From NCBI RefSeq assembly GCF_000380985.1, contig NZ_KB905700.1, forward strand, positions 79,671 through 143,670: DNA of 64,000 nt, given 5' to 3'. The stretch is from Proteiniphilum acetatigenes DSM 18083. GTDB taxonomy: Bacteria; Bacteroidota; Bacteroidia; Bacteroidales; Dysgonomonadaceae. Positions 27,272 to 36,800 of this stretch are shown one piece after another; positions within the stretch are counted from its first letter, which is position 1; the number at the start of each line of letters is the position of its first letter. The position numbers and the translations under genes were made by a program. The notes beneath the pieces were generated by a model. That model searched no databases. It had not been told where the DNA came from and was given only the letters and a program-made list of their open reading frames with translations.

Positions 27272-28054
27272 ATGCAAATCAATATAATTATTACCGCTGT
27301 ATGTATTGTTTTTGCCACAGGCAGCTGTACAGGATCAACTGTCAGTGATAAGACTGTGTCATTTCAAAACAAGGAATATATACTTTCGGATTATACGGAT
27401 GTACATAAAATTTCACACGACTCCGTATTACCGCTGGATGGGGCGGCAAAATCAGAACGAAGGTTGGATATCAAAAATTCGCCTTACTTCACGTCCTATG
27501 ATTTTTACAATATGGAAAGTGAGGGAACCCTTGTGCTGTTGAAGAATTTTAAAACGATCCAACAGGCTACAGAGGTCACCTGTGGTCCCGCATGTGTGCT
27601 TATGGTACTGGAATATTTCGGTAAAAAGGGGAATTACAATGAGAAAATGCTGAAAGAATTACAGGGTACTGACCAGGATACCACTTATCTGAGGCATTTG
27701 CTGAACATTTTTGAGGCGGTCGGAGGATTTAAATATGTTTCTACATTCGACTATAAGAAAAAGGAAGATACTCCCCAAAATTTATTCCCTGATTATTTGA
27801 AACGTGATATTCCCGTTATTGTCGGCTCCAACGAATGGGAAGGGCATTGGCAGGTGGTAATCGGTTACGATACGATGGGGACGGAAACAAAAGCAGATGA
27901 TATACTTATTTTAGCCGACCCATACGATACAACCGATCATAATCAAGACGGATATATTATCCGTTCGTTTTGTCGATTTTATGAGGATAATTGGAAAAAC
28001 CGGTATGATCCTGATTTTGACCGGGGGCTTTTTCTTGCTGAATGGCCGGAGTAA
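27272..28054 (+). CDS. C39-like (peptidase_C39_2) lipoprotein
   Basis: The product has about 260 residues from ATG 27272; a start at 27236 would add residues that disrupt the lipoprotein leader (MQINIIITAVCIVFATGSC). The catalytic Cys motif is in QATEVTCGPACVLMVLEYFG (with the preceding Gln and following Gly-Pro), the His in NEWEGHWQVVIGYD, and the Asp in ILADPYDTTDHNQDGY. This Cys-His-Asp set fits the papain-like C39_2 family. Possible roles are peptide or amide cleavage of imported substrate. It overlaps the start of the decayed amidohydrolase remnant that follows. Confidence 0.82.
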   Translation: MQINIIITAVCIVFATGSCTGSTVSDKTVSFQNKEYILSDYTDVHKISHDSVLPLDGAAKSERRLDIKNSPYFTSYDFYNMESEGTLVLLKNFKTIQQATEVTCGPACVLMVLEYFGKKGNYNEKMLKELQGTDQDTTYLRHLLNIFEAVGGFKYVSTFDYKKKEDTPQNLFPDYLKRDIPVIVGSNEWEGHWQVVIGYDTMGTETKADDILILADPYDTTDHNQDGYIIRSFCRFYEDNWKNRYDPDFDRGLFLAEWPE

Positions 28055-28316
28055 AAAAGATTGTTTAGTAGGCGATATAAACACACTGAAAGAAGTAGAA
28101 GAGATAAAGCCATTGGAAGAAGAAAAACCCTCATTGGGCGGTAGATCAAGTGATGTAGGAGATGTATTTTCTCTTACGGCTATCGACCTGTATGCCAATC
28201 CAAAATTGATTGAAGCGGCCAAAGCGGAGTTTGAAGAACGAAGGGGTAAAGATTTCACCTATGTTTCTTTACCTGGAGACCGTGCTCCTGCCCTGGATTA
28301 CCGGGTGAAAAAATAA
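28055..28316 (+). pseudogene. Remnant of an AbgB-like M20 amidohydrolase
   Basis: The frame ending at 28316 carries two pieces of an M20-type aminobenzoyl-glutamate hydrolase tail: GGRSSDVGDV, the metal-site block, joined directly to TAIDLYANPKLIEAAKAEFE and ending SLPGDRAPALDYRVKK. In intact homologues these blocks are separated by about 50-60 residues, so there is an internal deletion, and the whole N-terminal catalytic part is missing. It sits between the C39-like gene and an intact M20 gene, so the locus once had two M20 amidohydrolases. Confidence 0.65.
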
Positions 28317-28359
28317 ATTCACCAAATAATTGACGAATAAAAAATTAAAAAAAAGTATT

Positions 28360-29661
28360 GTGAAACAAATAGTAAGAAAAGGGTCTTTCTGTAGAATGAT
28401 AATAATAACGGCATTCATTATTTCTTCCCAGTTTTCCATCCCTGCACAAGAGACGATGAAAAAAGAAGCCGTTCTGGAAAAAGTAAATCAGATAGACAGT
28501 TATGTGCGTCAGATAAGAGGTTATTTGCATGAACGTCCGGAATTATCTGCTCAGGAATTCGAAACCAGTCGCTTTCTTCAGGAAGAAGTAGAGAAACTGG
28601 GGTTGTCCGTCACAAAAGTAGAAGGGACGGGGTTTTATGCCGTGTTGGATACCCGCCGTCCCGGGAGAACTATTGGATTGAGGACAGATATCGACGGCCT
28701 GCCTATCGAAGAAAATCCGTTCAATTTAAAACAGAAAAAACAGTGGATATCAAAAAATGAAGGCGTTTCTCATGCTTGCGGACACGACGGACATATGGCA
28801 ATCCTGCTTGGCAGTATTAAAATCCTCAACGATCTGAAAGACCAGCTTACAGGTAAAATAGTATTTATATTTGAAGAGGGAGAAGAGACCAATTCCGGTA
28901 TTCATGCAATGATAGAAGCATTGCGGCCTTTGCAGATTGATGCGATTTATGGTAATCATTTGAATTCCAGATTGAATACGGGAGAACTTTTCATTCACGA
29001 AGGACCGATTATGGCGGGTACGGGAACCATTGCGTTTGACGTGATTGGCAGAGGCGGACATGCTTCCCGCCCTGATTTGTCGATCAATCCGATTTTTGCT
29101 GCTGCAAATATATTAAACGGAATTTCAATAGCCTGGAACAATCAGCGTGACATCACCAAGACCCTTACATTGGGCGTTACACAAATACAGGGTGGAGAAA
29201 CCTATAATGTAATTCCCAATTCGGTCTATATTGGGGGTACAATACGTTTCTTCGACAAAGAAGAAGGAGAAAAAGGATTTGAATTGTTGCGGAAAGTAGC
29301 TGAAGATATTGCACGAGCACACAATTGTACGGTTACATTTCATGATAAGATGGGGGTCGCTTTGAATCCGGTAGTCAATGATCCGGTATTGACGGTATTT
29401 ACCCGCAATGCCGTAAAGGAGATATATCCTGATAAAGTTATTTCCGGAGAACAGCATATCTGGTATGCAGCTGAAACTTTTGCGAGATATAGCGAACTGG
29501 CTCCTGCCGTTTTTCTCTTTGTCGGCATCAAAAACGATGAACTCGGTAGCGGAGCGGAACATCACAATGACCGTTTCGATCTGGATGAAGATGCGCTGCA
29601 ATATGGCGTGGGAGCAATGGTACAGTTTGCAGTGCAATACTTGCATTCATACACGGAGTAA
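28360..29661 (+). CDS. M20-family amidohydrolase / peptidase
   Basis: The product is about 433 residues from GTG 28360; TTG 28330 and ATG 28396 are alternatives. A hydrophobic export signal (MIIITAFIISSQFSIPAQ) precedes the M20 core: LHERPELSAQEFETSRFL, LRTDIDGLPIEE, the metal motif GVSHACGHDGHMAILLGS, EEGEETNSGIHAMIEAL and the late AEHHNDRFDLDEDAL. It fits the hippurate/N-acyl amino-acid hydrolase subgroup, which removes acyl groups from amino acids or cleaves dipeptide-like amides. Unlike most such enzymes it appears exported. It is 70 bp upstream of the symporter gene. Confidence 0.9.
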   Translation: MKQIVRKGSFCRMIIITAFIISSQFSIPAQETMKKEAVLEKVNQIDSYVRQIRGYLHERPELSAQEFETSRFLQEEVEKLGLSVTKVEGTGFYAVLDTRRPGRTIGLRTDIDGLPIEENPFNLKQKKQWISKNEGVSHACGHDGHMAILLGSIKILNDLKDQLTGKIVFIFEEGEETNSGIHAMIEALRPLQIDAIYGNHLNSRLNTGELFIHEGPIMAGTGTIAFDVIGRGGHASRPDLSINPIFAAANILNGISIAWNNQRDITKTLTLGVTQIQGGETYNVIPNSVYIGGTIRFFDKEEGEKGFELLRKVAEDIARAHNCTVTFHDKMGVALNPVVNDPVLTVFTRNAVKEIYPDKVISGEQHIWYAAETFARYSELAPAVFLFVGIKNDELGSGAEHHNDRFDLDEDALQYGVGAMVQFAVQYLHSYTE

Positions 29662-29731
29662 CTGCAAAATAAATCATCCGGTGAAGATAGTTTTATTATT
29701 CTCATTTCATCAATTATAATTAAAAACAGTA

Positions 29732-30928
29732 ATGAAACGAATCTTTTCAAATACAAGTTTCCGTTTATTTCTGGCGGTAATTGCCGGATTGGTGATAGGC
29801 CGGTTCGCCACAGAAGGAGTGATCGCCGTCATCCTCCCGATAAAGCATATATTGGGACAGATCATCTTTTTTCTGATCCCCCTGATTGTTTTCGGATTCA
29901 TTACTCCTGCTATTACCCGTCTGAAAAGCAACGCCTCAAAGCTCCTCACGCTATCGCTTGTTTTGGCGTACCTGTCATGTGTCGGTAGTTCGGTGTTGGC
30001 GGCCTTAGTTGGTTACAACACCATACCATTGATCGATATTACACCGGATGATGAAGTATCAAAAGTGCTCCCACAGATGATATTCCGTTTGGATATTCCG
30101 CCTTTGATGCCGGTATTGAGTGCGCTGGTACTGGCTTTTCTGGTAGGCATAGGAATACTTTTGACAAAATCCCGGAAAATAGAGAATGCTTTATACGAGT
30201 TTCAGGATATTGTATTTGTTATGGTTAAAAGAGTGCTGATACCGCTTCTTCCCTTTTTTATCGCGGCAAATTTCAGTGTGTTTGCCTATGAAGGAAATTT
30301 AGTATCAAGATTACCTGTTTTTTTACTGATCATCCTGATTACAATTCTTTGCCATGCCGCATGGCTCACCTTCTTATATGTCTCGGCGGGGATATACTCA
30401 GGCAAGAATCCCTGGCAGGTGCTTAGATATTACGGACCGGTAGTATTGACCGCGTTAGGATCCCAATCGTCGGCAGCAAGCCTGGGCGTTGCTATCGAAG
30501 AGACCCGGAAAAGCCCTGTATTGAAGCCGGAAGTAAGGGATTTTTCTATTCCCTTGTTGGGTAATATTCATTTTCCCGGCTCTGTGTTAGATATTGTCTT
30601 TTTGGCATTGGCCGTGTCGTATCTGTTAAATGGAACGATGCCGGACATCGAAAAAATGGTTCTCTTTATTCCGCTTCTTGCCATTTTTGGTGTGGCTGCA
30701 CCGGGACTCCCGGGAGGAACACTTTTTGCTTCACTTGGGCTGATACAGGCTGTACTGGGAATAGGTGAAGAGGGAATTGCCCTGATGATCACTATCTTTG
30801 CTTTGCTGGATAGTTTTGGTACAACCCATAATATCACGAGCGACGGCGCATTATCGTTGATCCTGACAAAATATTCCGATAAGAAGGAGAGAGCTAAATC
30901 TGTCGGAATAGAACCTGGAGTAATTTGA
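29732..30928 (+). CDS. Dicarboxylate/amino-acid:cation symporter (DAACS family)
   Basis: The 398-residue membrane protein has about eight hydrophobic segments. It shows the DAACS helical hairpin HP1 (GSQSSAASLGVAIEET, serine-rich), a PGLPGG motif and the substrate/Na+ motif FGTTHNITSDGALSLIL corresponding to N-x-x-x-D in transmembrane segment 8. The family imports glutamate, aspartate, C4-dicarboxylates, serine or cystine with Na+ or H+. Given the Cys/Met leader peptides upstream, cystine or another sulfur amino acid is an attractive substrate, but the motif alone does not decide. It is the last gene before an internal promoter. Confidence 0.9.
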   Translation: MKRIFSNTSFRLFLAVIAGLVIGRFATEGVIAVILPIKHILGQIIFFLIPLIVFGFITPAITRLKSNASKLLTLSLVLAYLSCVGSSVLAALVGYNTIPLIDITPDDEVSKVLPQMIFRLDIPPLMPVLSALVLAFLVGIGILLTKSRKIENALYEFQDIVFVMVKRVLIPLLPFFIAANFSVFAYEGNLVSRLPVFLLIILITILCHAAWLTFLYVSAGIYSGKNPWQVLRYYGPVVLTALGSQSSAASLGVAIEETRKSPVLKPEVRDFSIPLLGNIHFPGSVLDIVFLALAVSYLLNGTMPDIEKMVLFIPLLAIFGVAAPGLPGGTLFASLGLIQAVLGIGEEGIALMITIFALLDSFGTTHNITSDGALSLILTKYSDKKERAKSVGIEPGVI

Positions 30929-30937
30929 ACTCTAAAA

Positions 30938-30971
30938 TTGGACATATCTTTTTCTGTTTTTTGTATCTTTG
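30938..30971 (+). promoter_or_regulatory. Promoter for the esterase / phosphoesterase pair
   Basis: TTG at 30938-30940 and TATCTTTG at 30964-30971 are separated by 23 nt, matching the Bacteroidetes layout. The leader to ATG 31158 is about 180 nt and consists of short self-similar tracts (CTAATGTGC-CAATGAG; CTTCACTTTT; TCTTGGCTCTTGG). Confidence 0.6.
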
Positions 30972-31157
30972 GGGAATCAATTCTAATGTGCTAATGTGCC
31001 AATGAGATTAATGAGCCAATATGACTAATTAGGAAAGAAGTCAAGAAGTTCAGAAATTGAGAAGTTATTATTTAATTCTTCACTTTTCACTTTTAATTCT
31101 TCACTTATAAGTCTTGGCTCTTGGCTCTTGATTCTTGGTTCTAATAATAATGATACA

Positions 31158-31976
31158 ATGAAACGGTGTGTGCTTATTCCCCTGCTATTAGCCTTATTCG
31201 TTGTAGGAGTCTTTCCTGCAACGGTCGATACGGTAAGTGTTTTCAGCAAAAAAATGGAAAAGGAAATCAAAACGGTTGTCATTAAACCGCAATCGTATGA
31301 CGGGGAGAATACTTTCCCCGTTCTCTATTTGTTGCATGGTTATAGTGACCGATATGACGGATGGGTAAATAAAGTGCCTAAAATCAGGGAATTGTCTGAC
31401 CAATATGGAGTGATTATTGTCTGTCCCGACGGCGCTTTCGGAAGCTGGTATTTCGATAGTCCTGTCGATCCGGTGTTTCAGTTTGAGACATTCGTATCAA
31501 AAGAGCTGATTACATGGGTGGATAACAATTACAAAACCGTTGCTTCGCGTGAAGGACGAGCTATTACCGGCCTGAGCATGGGAGGCCATGGCGGGCTCTA
31601 CCTGGCTTTCCGGAACCAGGATGTGTTCGGTGCATGTGGAAGCATGAGCGGCGGCGTGGATATTCGTCCCTTTCCCAACAATTGGGATATCGCCAAACGG
31701 ATTGGTTCACAACGTGATTATCCCGAAAGATGGGAAGAAAACACCGTCATGGGATTGTTACATTTGTTGACACCAGATGCATTAAAAATCATTATCGATT
31801 GCGGGACGGAAGATTTCTTTTTCGCTGTCAACGAGCGGCTGCATGATGAACTGCTGTATCGGAACATACCACACGATTATATTACCCGTCCCGGAGCACA
31901 TAACTGGGAATACTGGAGCAATGCAGTGAAATACCAGGTGCTCTTCTTCAGTGAATATTTTAAATCCCGGCAATAA
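31158..31976 (+). CDS. Exported esterase (esterase D / S-formylglutathione hydrolase-like fold)
   Basis: The 272-residue product begins with a signal (MKRCVLIPLLLALFVVGVFPA). The alpha/beta hydrolase core has TFPVLYLLHGYSDRYDGW (oxyanion region), the nucleophile elbow AITGLSMGGHGGLYLAF (Ser in GLSMGG), an acid in IDCGTEDFFF and the His in RPGAHNWEYWSNAV. It matches the putative-esterase family that includes feruloyl and acyl esterases. ATG 31158 is chosen because it starts the signal peptide. Its relation to the peptide operon upstream is open, since it has its own promoter. Confidence 0.9.
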   Translation: MKRCVLIPLLLALFVVGVFPATVDTVSVFSKKMEKEIKTVVIKPQSYDGENTFPVLYLLHGYSDRYDGWVNKVPKIRELSDQYGVIIVCPDGAFGSWYFDSPVDPVFQFETFVSKELITWVDNNYKTVASREGRAITGLSMGGHGGLYLAFRNQDVFGACGSMSGGVDIRPFPNNWDIAKRIGSQRDYPERWEENTVMGLLHLLTPDALKIIIDCGTEDFFFAVNERLHDELLYRNIPHDYITRPGAHNWEYWSNAVKYQVLFFSEYFKSRQ

Positions 31977-32003
31977 GAGTTTAACCAATCAATAACAGGA
32001 AAG

Positions 32004-33860
32004 ATGAAGAAATGGGTATTATCTTGTCTGGCGGTAGGCATCAGCCTGTTGCTTTCCGCCCGGCTCTCAGAACCTTTCAGGTTTGCACTGGTTACCGATA
32101 TACATGTCAGCAATCCTGAGAACAATGAAGATCTCCGGCGTACGGTAAGAGACATCAATTCGCTTACAGATATCGCTTTCGTGATTGTATCGGGAGATGT
32201 GACCGAATTCGGTTCATATGATGAACTGCATACAGCGAAAACGATGCTGGATAGTCTGAACGTTCCTTACTATACAATTCCCGGGAATCATGACTCCAAC
32301 TGGTCGGAAAGTGGAACCAACGATTTTTTGCGGATTTTCGGCAATGAAACATTCGGCTTTGAGTATAACGGTTACAAGTTTCTCGGACTGGCATCAGGTC
32401 CCAATATGCGTATGGGACCGGGGCAGATACCACGGGAGAACCTCACCTGGTTTTTTGAAGAGCTGGAGAAAACCGATACCGATATGCCTGTTATTTATGT
32501 GAACCATTATCCTATGGATAACGGGTTGAATAACTGGTTCGAAGTGATGGATGCGCTGCGGCCCTATAATGTACAACTGATGCTGTGCGGACACGGGCAT
32601 GCCAATCGGGCAATGAATTTCGAAGGAATCAATGCGGCGATGTGCCGCTCCAACCTGCGGGCCAAAGAAGAGTATGGAGGATATACTATTATCACTGTGG
32701 ATGCCGATTCTATTACTTTGCAGGAACGCAAAGCTTCGGGCGAGACACTTGCTCCCTGGCTTACCTACCCGGCAGGACAACGACCTCAATGGGAGACCAA
32801 TCCGCCTCGTCCCGACTATTCTTTTAACCGGAATCATCGCTATGTTTCCGAAATATGGAATATACAGGAAAAAAGCGATATGGGTAGCGGCATGGCACTC
32901 CATAACGACCTGCTGATATATACCAACACGGCCGGAGAGGTCAGGGCGGTGAAGGAAGGAGATGGTACCACGGTATGGACCTATAAGACCGCAGGCAAGA
33001 TCTATTCTACTCCTGTTGTGCATGAAAACCGCATATGGGTTGCCTCTTCCGACTCCTACCTGTACGGACTGCGTGTGCAGGATGGAAAAAAACTTTTCCA
33101 ACTGAAAAATGATAAAGCGGTGGTTTCTTCTCCCGCCTGTTCCGGAAACAAGGTGATGCTCGCCGGTGGAGACGGTCACTGCCGGGCATGGGATGTCTCG
33201 ACAGGAAAGCTCCTTTGGGAGTTTGATAGTGTGAAGAACTTCGTGGTGACCCGTCCGCTTGTAAAAGATGAAGTGGTCTTTTTCGGCAGTTGGGGCAATG
33301 AATTCTATGCCCTTGATATTGAAACCGGAAACCCACGCTGGATCTGGAACAGCGGACACTCGAACCGGATGCTGTCACCCGCACAGGTGGTGCCCGTTGC
33401 AACGCATGGACGGATCTACCTGGCATCCCCCGATAGGTATATGACTGTTTTGGATGAAGTGACAGGAGAGGTGATATGGCGGTACAATGATCCGGAAAAC
33501 AGGGTGCGTGAGTCAATCGGCATGTCGGAAGACGGCAATACTGTCTACGCCAAGACTATGGATGGAAATATCCTTGCTATTGACGCGACTGTTACCGAAA
33601 GAAAAATAAAATGGATCTCTTCGGGAGAGGATATGGGCTATGAACTTACTCCTACGCCGGTGGTGGAGAAAAACGGAGTCGTCTATGCGCCTACCGATAA
33701 GGGGCTGATCTATGCCTACCGCGCTTCTGATGGTACGTTTCTCTGGAAGTACCGTATTTCCAACGGACTCATCAATATGATCCTGCCGACGGACGGTAAC
33801 GAATTATTTGTCTCGGCAATGGACGGTCGGTTGGTGAAGTTAAGAGTGAGCCCTTATTGA
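32004..33860 (+). CDS. Metallophosphoesterase fused to a PQQ-like beta-propeller
   Basis: This 618-residue protein with a weak signal (MKKWVLSCLAVGISLLLSARLS) has a calcineurin-like phosphoesterase domain at about 25-240: LVTDIHVSNP (DxH), IVSGDVTEFG (GDxxE), IPGNHDSNW (GNHD), VNHYPM and CGHGHAN. From about residue 290 to the end there are tandem PQQ-type propeller blades (GDGTTVWTYKTAGKIYSTPVV, DGKKLFQLKNDKAVVSSPAC, DGTFLWKYRISNGLI). The enzyme would hydrolyse a phosphate ester in the periplasm, with the propeller as a binding scaffold. It is 27 bp after the esterase gene and likely co-transcribed. Confidence 0.9.
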   Translation: MKKWVLSCLAVGISLLLSARLSEPFRFALVTDIHVSNPENNEDLRRTVRDINSLTDIAFVIVSGDVTEFGSYDELHTAKTMLDSLNVPYYTIPGNHDSNWSESGTNDFLRIFGNETFGFEYNGYKFLGLASGPNMRMGPGQIPRENLTWFFEELEKTDTDMPVIYVNHYPMDNGLNNWFEVMDALRPYNVQLMLCGHGHANRAMNFEGINAAMCRSNLRAKEEYGGYTIITVDADSITLQERKASGETLAPWLTYPAGQRPQWETNPPRPDYSFNRNHRYVSEIWNIQEKSDMGSGMALHNDLLIYTNTAGEVRAVKEGDGTTVWTYKTAGKIYSTPVVHENRIWVASSDSYLYGLRVQDGKKLFQLKNDKAVVSSPACSGNKVMLAGGDGHCRAWDVSTGKLLWEFDSVKNFVVTRPLVKDEVVFFGSWGNEFYALDIETGNPRWIWNSGHSNRMLSPAQVVPVATHGRIYLASPDRYMTVLDEVTGEVIWRYNDPENRVRESIGMSEDGNTVYAKTMDGNILAIDATVTERKIKWISSGEDMGYELTPTPVVEKNGVVYAPTDKGLIYAYRASDGTFLWKYRISNGLINMILPTDGNELFVSAMDGRLVKLRVSPY

Positions 33861-33897
33861 AGAAATACCCTTTCCCTAGTATTTGCCCCTATTCCCT

Positions 33898-36800
33898 TCA
33901 TCCTGACAACGGGCATTTCACGATCTTTCCCGATTTCACGTAAAAGATGTATCCCGATACGTTTTCGTAGCCTATTTCCTGTATATGTTGTATATAACGA
34001 CGCACCTGACGGATATGTTTTGTCTCTTCCAGCTCTCCGAATTTGTAATCGGCTACGATTACTTCGTCGGGGCCGATCATTACCCGGTCGGGGCGGCTGA
34101 ATCCGGTGTCGGGATGTAGCACCTGGGTCTCATTCAGTACGGTATATTTGCCGGAATACCAGTCTGAGATCTCCGGTCGGGATAAGATCTCTGTCAACCG
34201 ATGGATCGTATTTTCCCTTTCTTCTTCTGCCAACTCCCCTGCGGAGACCTTTTGTTCTACTGCCTGCGGAATATCCTCCAGGGTCTTCACATTGCTTACA
34301 ATGTCGTGCATCATCGTGCCATAATCGCGACTGCCATCGTCACTGAAATATCCAATGGAATTGAATCGCAATTGTAGCCGGTCACCAAAAGGAACCGATT
34401 GCCATTTCCCTGTCTTATCGCTGTCCGCGACCGCTTTTTCTTCCGGTTTCTCTATTGTTGCCGGTTTGCCATATTCAAAAACGGATTCAACTTCACCCTC
34501 ATTGAAATATTCGTTTAGGGGAATATAGTCTCTTTGATGACCGGGGTTTGTAGACACTGGATTTGTGGATTCCGGGGAAGCGGTGTGCCCGGTTAGCACC
34601 GAAGCGGGTGGGGGAGCAGTGTCGGTAATACTTCTCCATAAGAGATCTGCTACATCGGATATGGTTTCCGGTTTCCGGGGGATGGGGGCGAAAGCGATAA
34701 GCCGGTGTTTCGGACGGGTAAATGCCACGTAGAGCAGGTTCAGGTTGTCGATATAGGTGAACCGTTTTTCTTCCAGATAGCTATCCCTGAAGATGGTGTC
34801 TTCAAGTCCTTTTCCGTATTTCAGCGGCGCAACACCCAAAATGTTGAACGGCGCGGATCCGGGTTTGCACCAGATAATATCGTTATGATATGTATTGTGG
34901 TCCATACCCCAGCTCACGAATGGCATGATCACAGCACCAAATCCCAACCCTTTCGATTTGTGGATGGTAATCAACCGGATGGCGTCCTGGTCTTCCGGAG
35001 AGAAAAGGGCTTTCCTGTGGCCGGTCTCATCCCACCAGTCCAGAAAGTCGTTTAAATCCGCAGTAGCACTCTCTTTGAATTTAAGGACTATATCCAGAAA
35101 AGCCTGTACATAGGCATTCTCTTTGGCATCCAATGCATCGGCCGTCAATGTGAAGAAATGCTCGGTCATTTCGTAAAAAGGCATGGATACCAGTTCACCG
35201 AGATGACCTTTTATCTCGTCGGGGAAATCGCCGCGGCCTTCTTCACGATAGAACTGTAGAGCCTCGTCCGGAGAAGAGCGGCGTTGAAACCGGTAGAATT
35301 CGTAGATTGCCATCATTCTGCAAATTTCATCTTTCGGGTTCCGGAAATGTCGCATCAGTGCGATGATGGCTTTCACGCTTTGGGCACTGCGGACAAGAAG
35401 CGCTTCATTGGAAATAATATCGTAACGGTAAGGCGATTCCGGGTGTTGTTCGCGGTAAGACAACAGTGTCTCAGCTACCTGTACCGCTTCATGGTTCCAT
35501 CGTACTACTATGGCGATGTCTTTCAGAGCGAACCCCTGATCCTGGAGTGCTTCGATCTCCTGCGGCAGCCGCTCCAGTACATCTGCTTTCCAGTCTGTCT
35601 CCTTATCATCCTTCAGAAAGGTGATCCTCACTTGTCCGCCACTGTCCGCTTTTTTTGGAGGAACCTGCTGATAGAGGTCGGCGTAGGCATTAGTGATTTG
35701 TGTATCAATGTTGTGCCCGTTATTGTCACCCCCTTCTGTATGCTGCGGACTTTCGGAGGAGGTGTTAAAATCGTTTTGCAGGTTGATAGCGGCTTTCGTG
35801 AAAAAAGCATTATTGAATTGCACGATATGTGCGTCGCTTCGCCAGTTAGTATCTAATACATGCTCCCGGATATTGTCGGCCTGAAAATCCTCTTTTACCT
35901 GTTCCTCGAGCAAACGCCAGTCGGAATTGCGGAAACGGTAGATACTCTGCTTCACATCACCCACGATCAGGTTTAGGTTTCCGGAGGCAAGGCTTTCTCC
36001 GATCAACGGCCGGAAGTTTTCCCATTGCATACGCGAGGTATCCTGGAACTCATCTATCATATAATGATGGACGCGGGTGCCCGTCTTTTCATAGATAAAA
36101 GGGGAGTCGGTACCGGCAATGATGTCGTTCAGCAGTTCCGTTGTGTCGGAGAGAAACAGGGTATTGTTTTCCTGTTGCAGTTTGCGCAGCCGTTGTTTGA
36201 TATCGTTGAGGATACCTAAGGTATAGAAATTACGGAGCAGATGCTTTGCAGTCTGGTATTCCCGGTCGTTATCGGACAGGTAAATGATTTGCTTTACACA
36301 ATCGTTGAGGCCATCCGCATAAGCCGATCGGATAGCACTCTCTTTCTCCTTGCCGCTGTACCACAGGTCGATATTATCTGCCAATGCGATAAGACGTGTG
36401 GATGGTTTCTCCACGTTTCCACCTGCCAGTTTGGTGAATAGCAGGAAACCGGAATTCCTTTTGTGTTTGAAGTCGTCATATGATAATCCGTATTGCTGCA
36501 TGATGCTGAGCGCCTTTACTCCTATCGATTTCACCTCGTTCTCGTAGCTCTTTACGATACGCATAAGCATCTGTTTGTAGGCCTCGAGCTGTTCCTTATC
36601 CTGAATGGTCGACTGCTCCTCATCGGTAAACGATTTATATGTCTCGTTGAACAATTGCTTCGCCAGATCCAACACCTGCCGGTCGATCTTCCAGCTTTTC
36701 CCCTCTTCTATATTATGCTGCATGAATCGGAGGAGCCATTCCGCCAGCGTCTTGTTCTCCGGTTTATCCAGTTCGGAAAGCATCAGGTCGATAGTTTCGG

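Noticed and set aside
32394..33359. Long open frame on the minus strand inside the phosphoesterase/PQQ gene
   Set aside because: It is a shadow of a strongly supported gene, with no recognisable domain and low-complexity Arg/His content.
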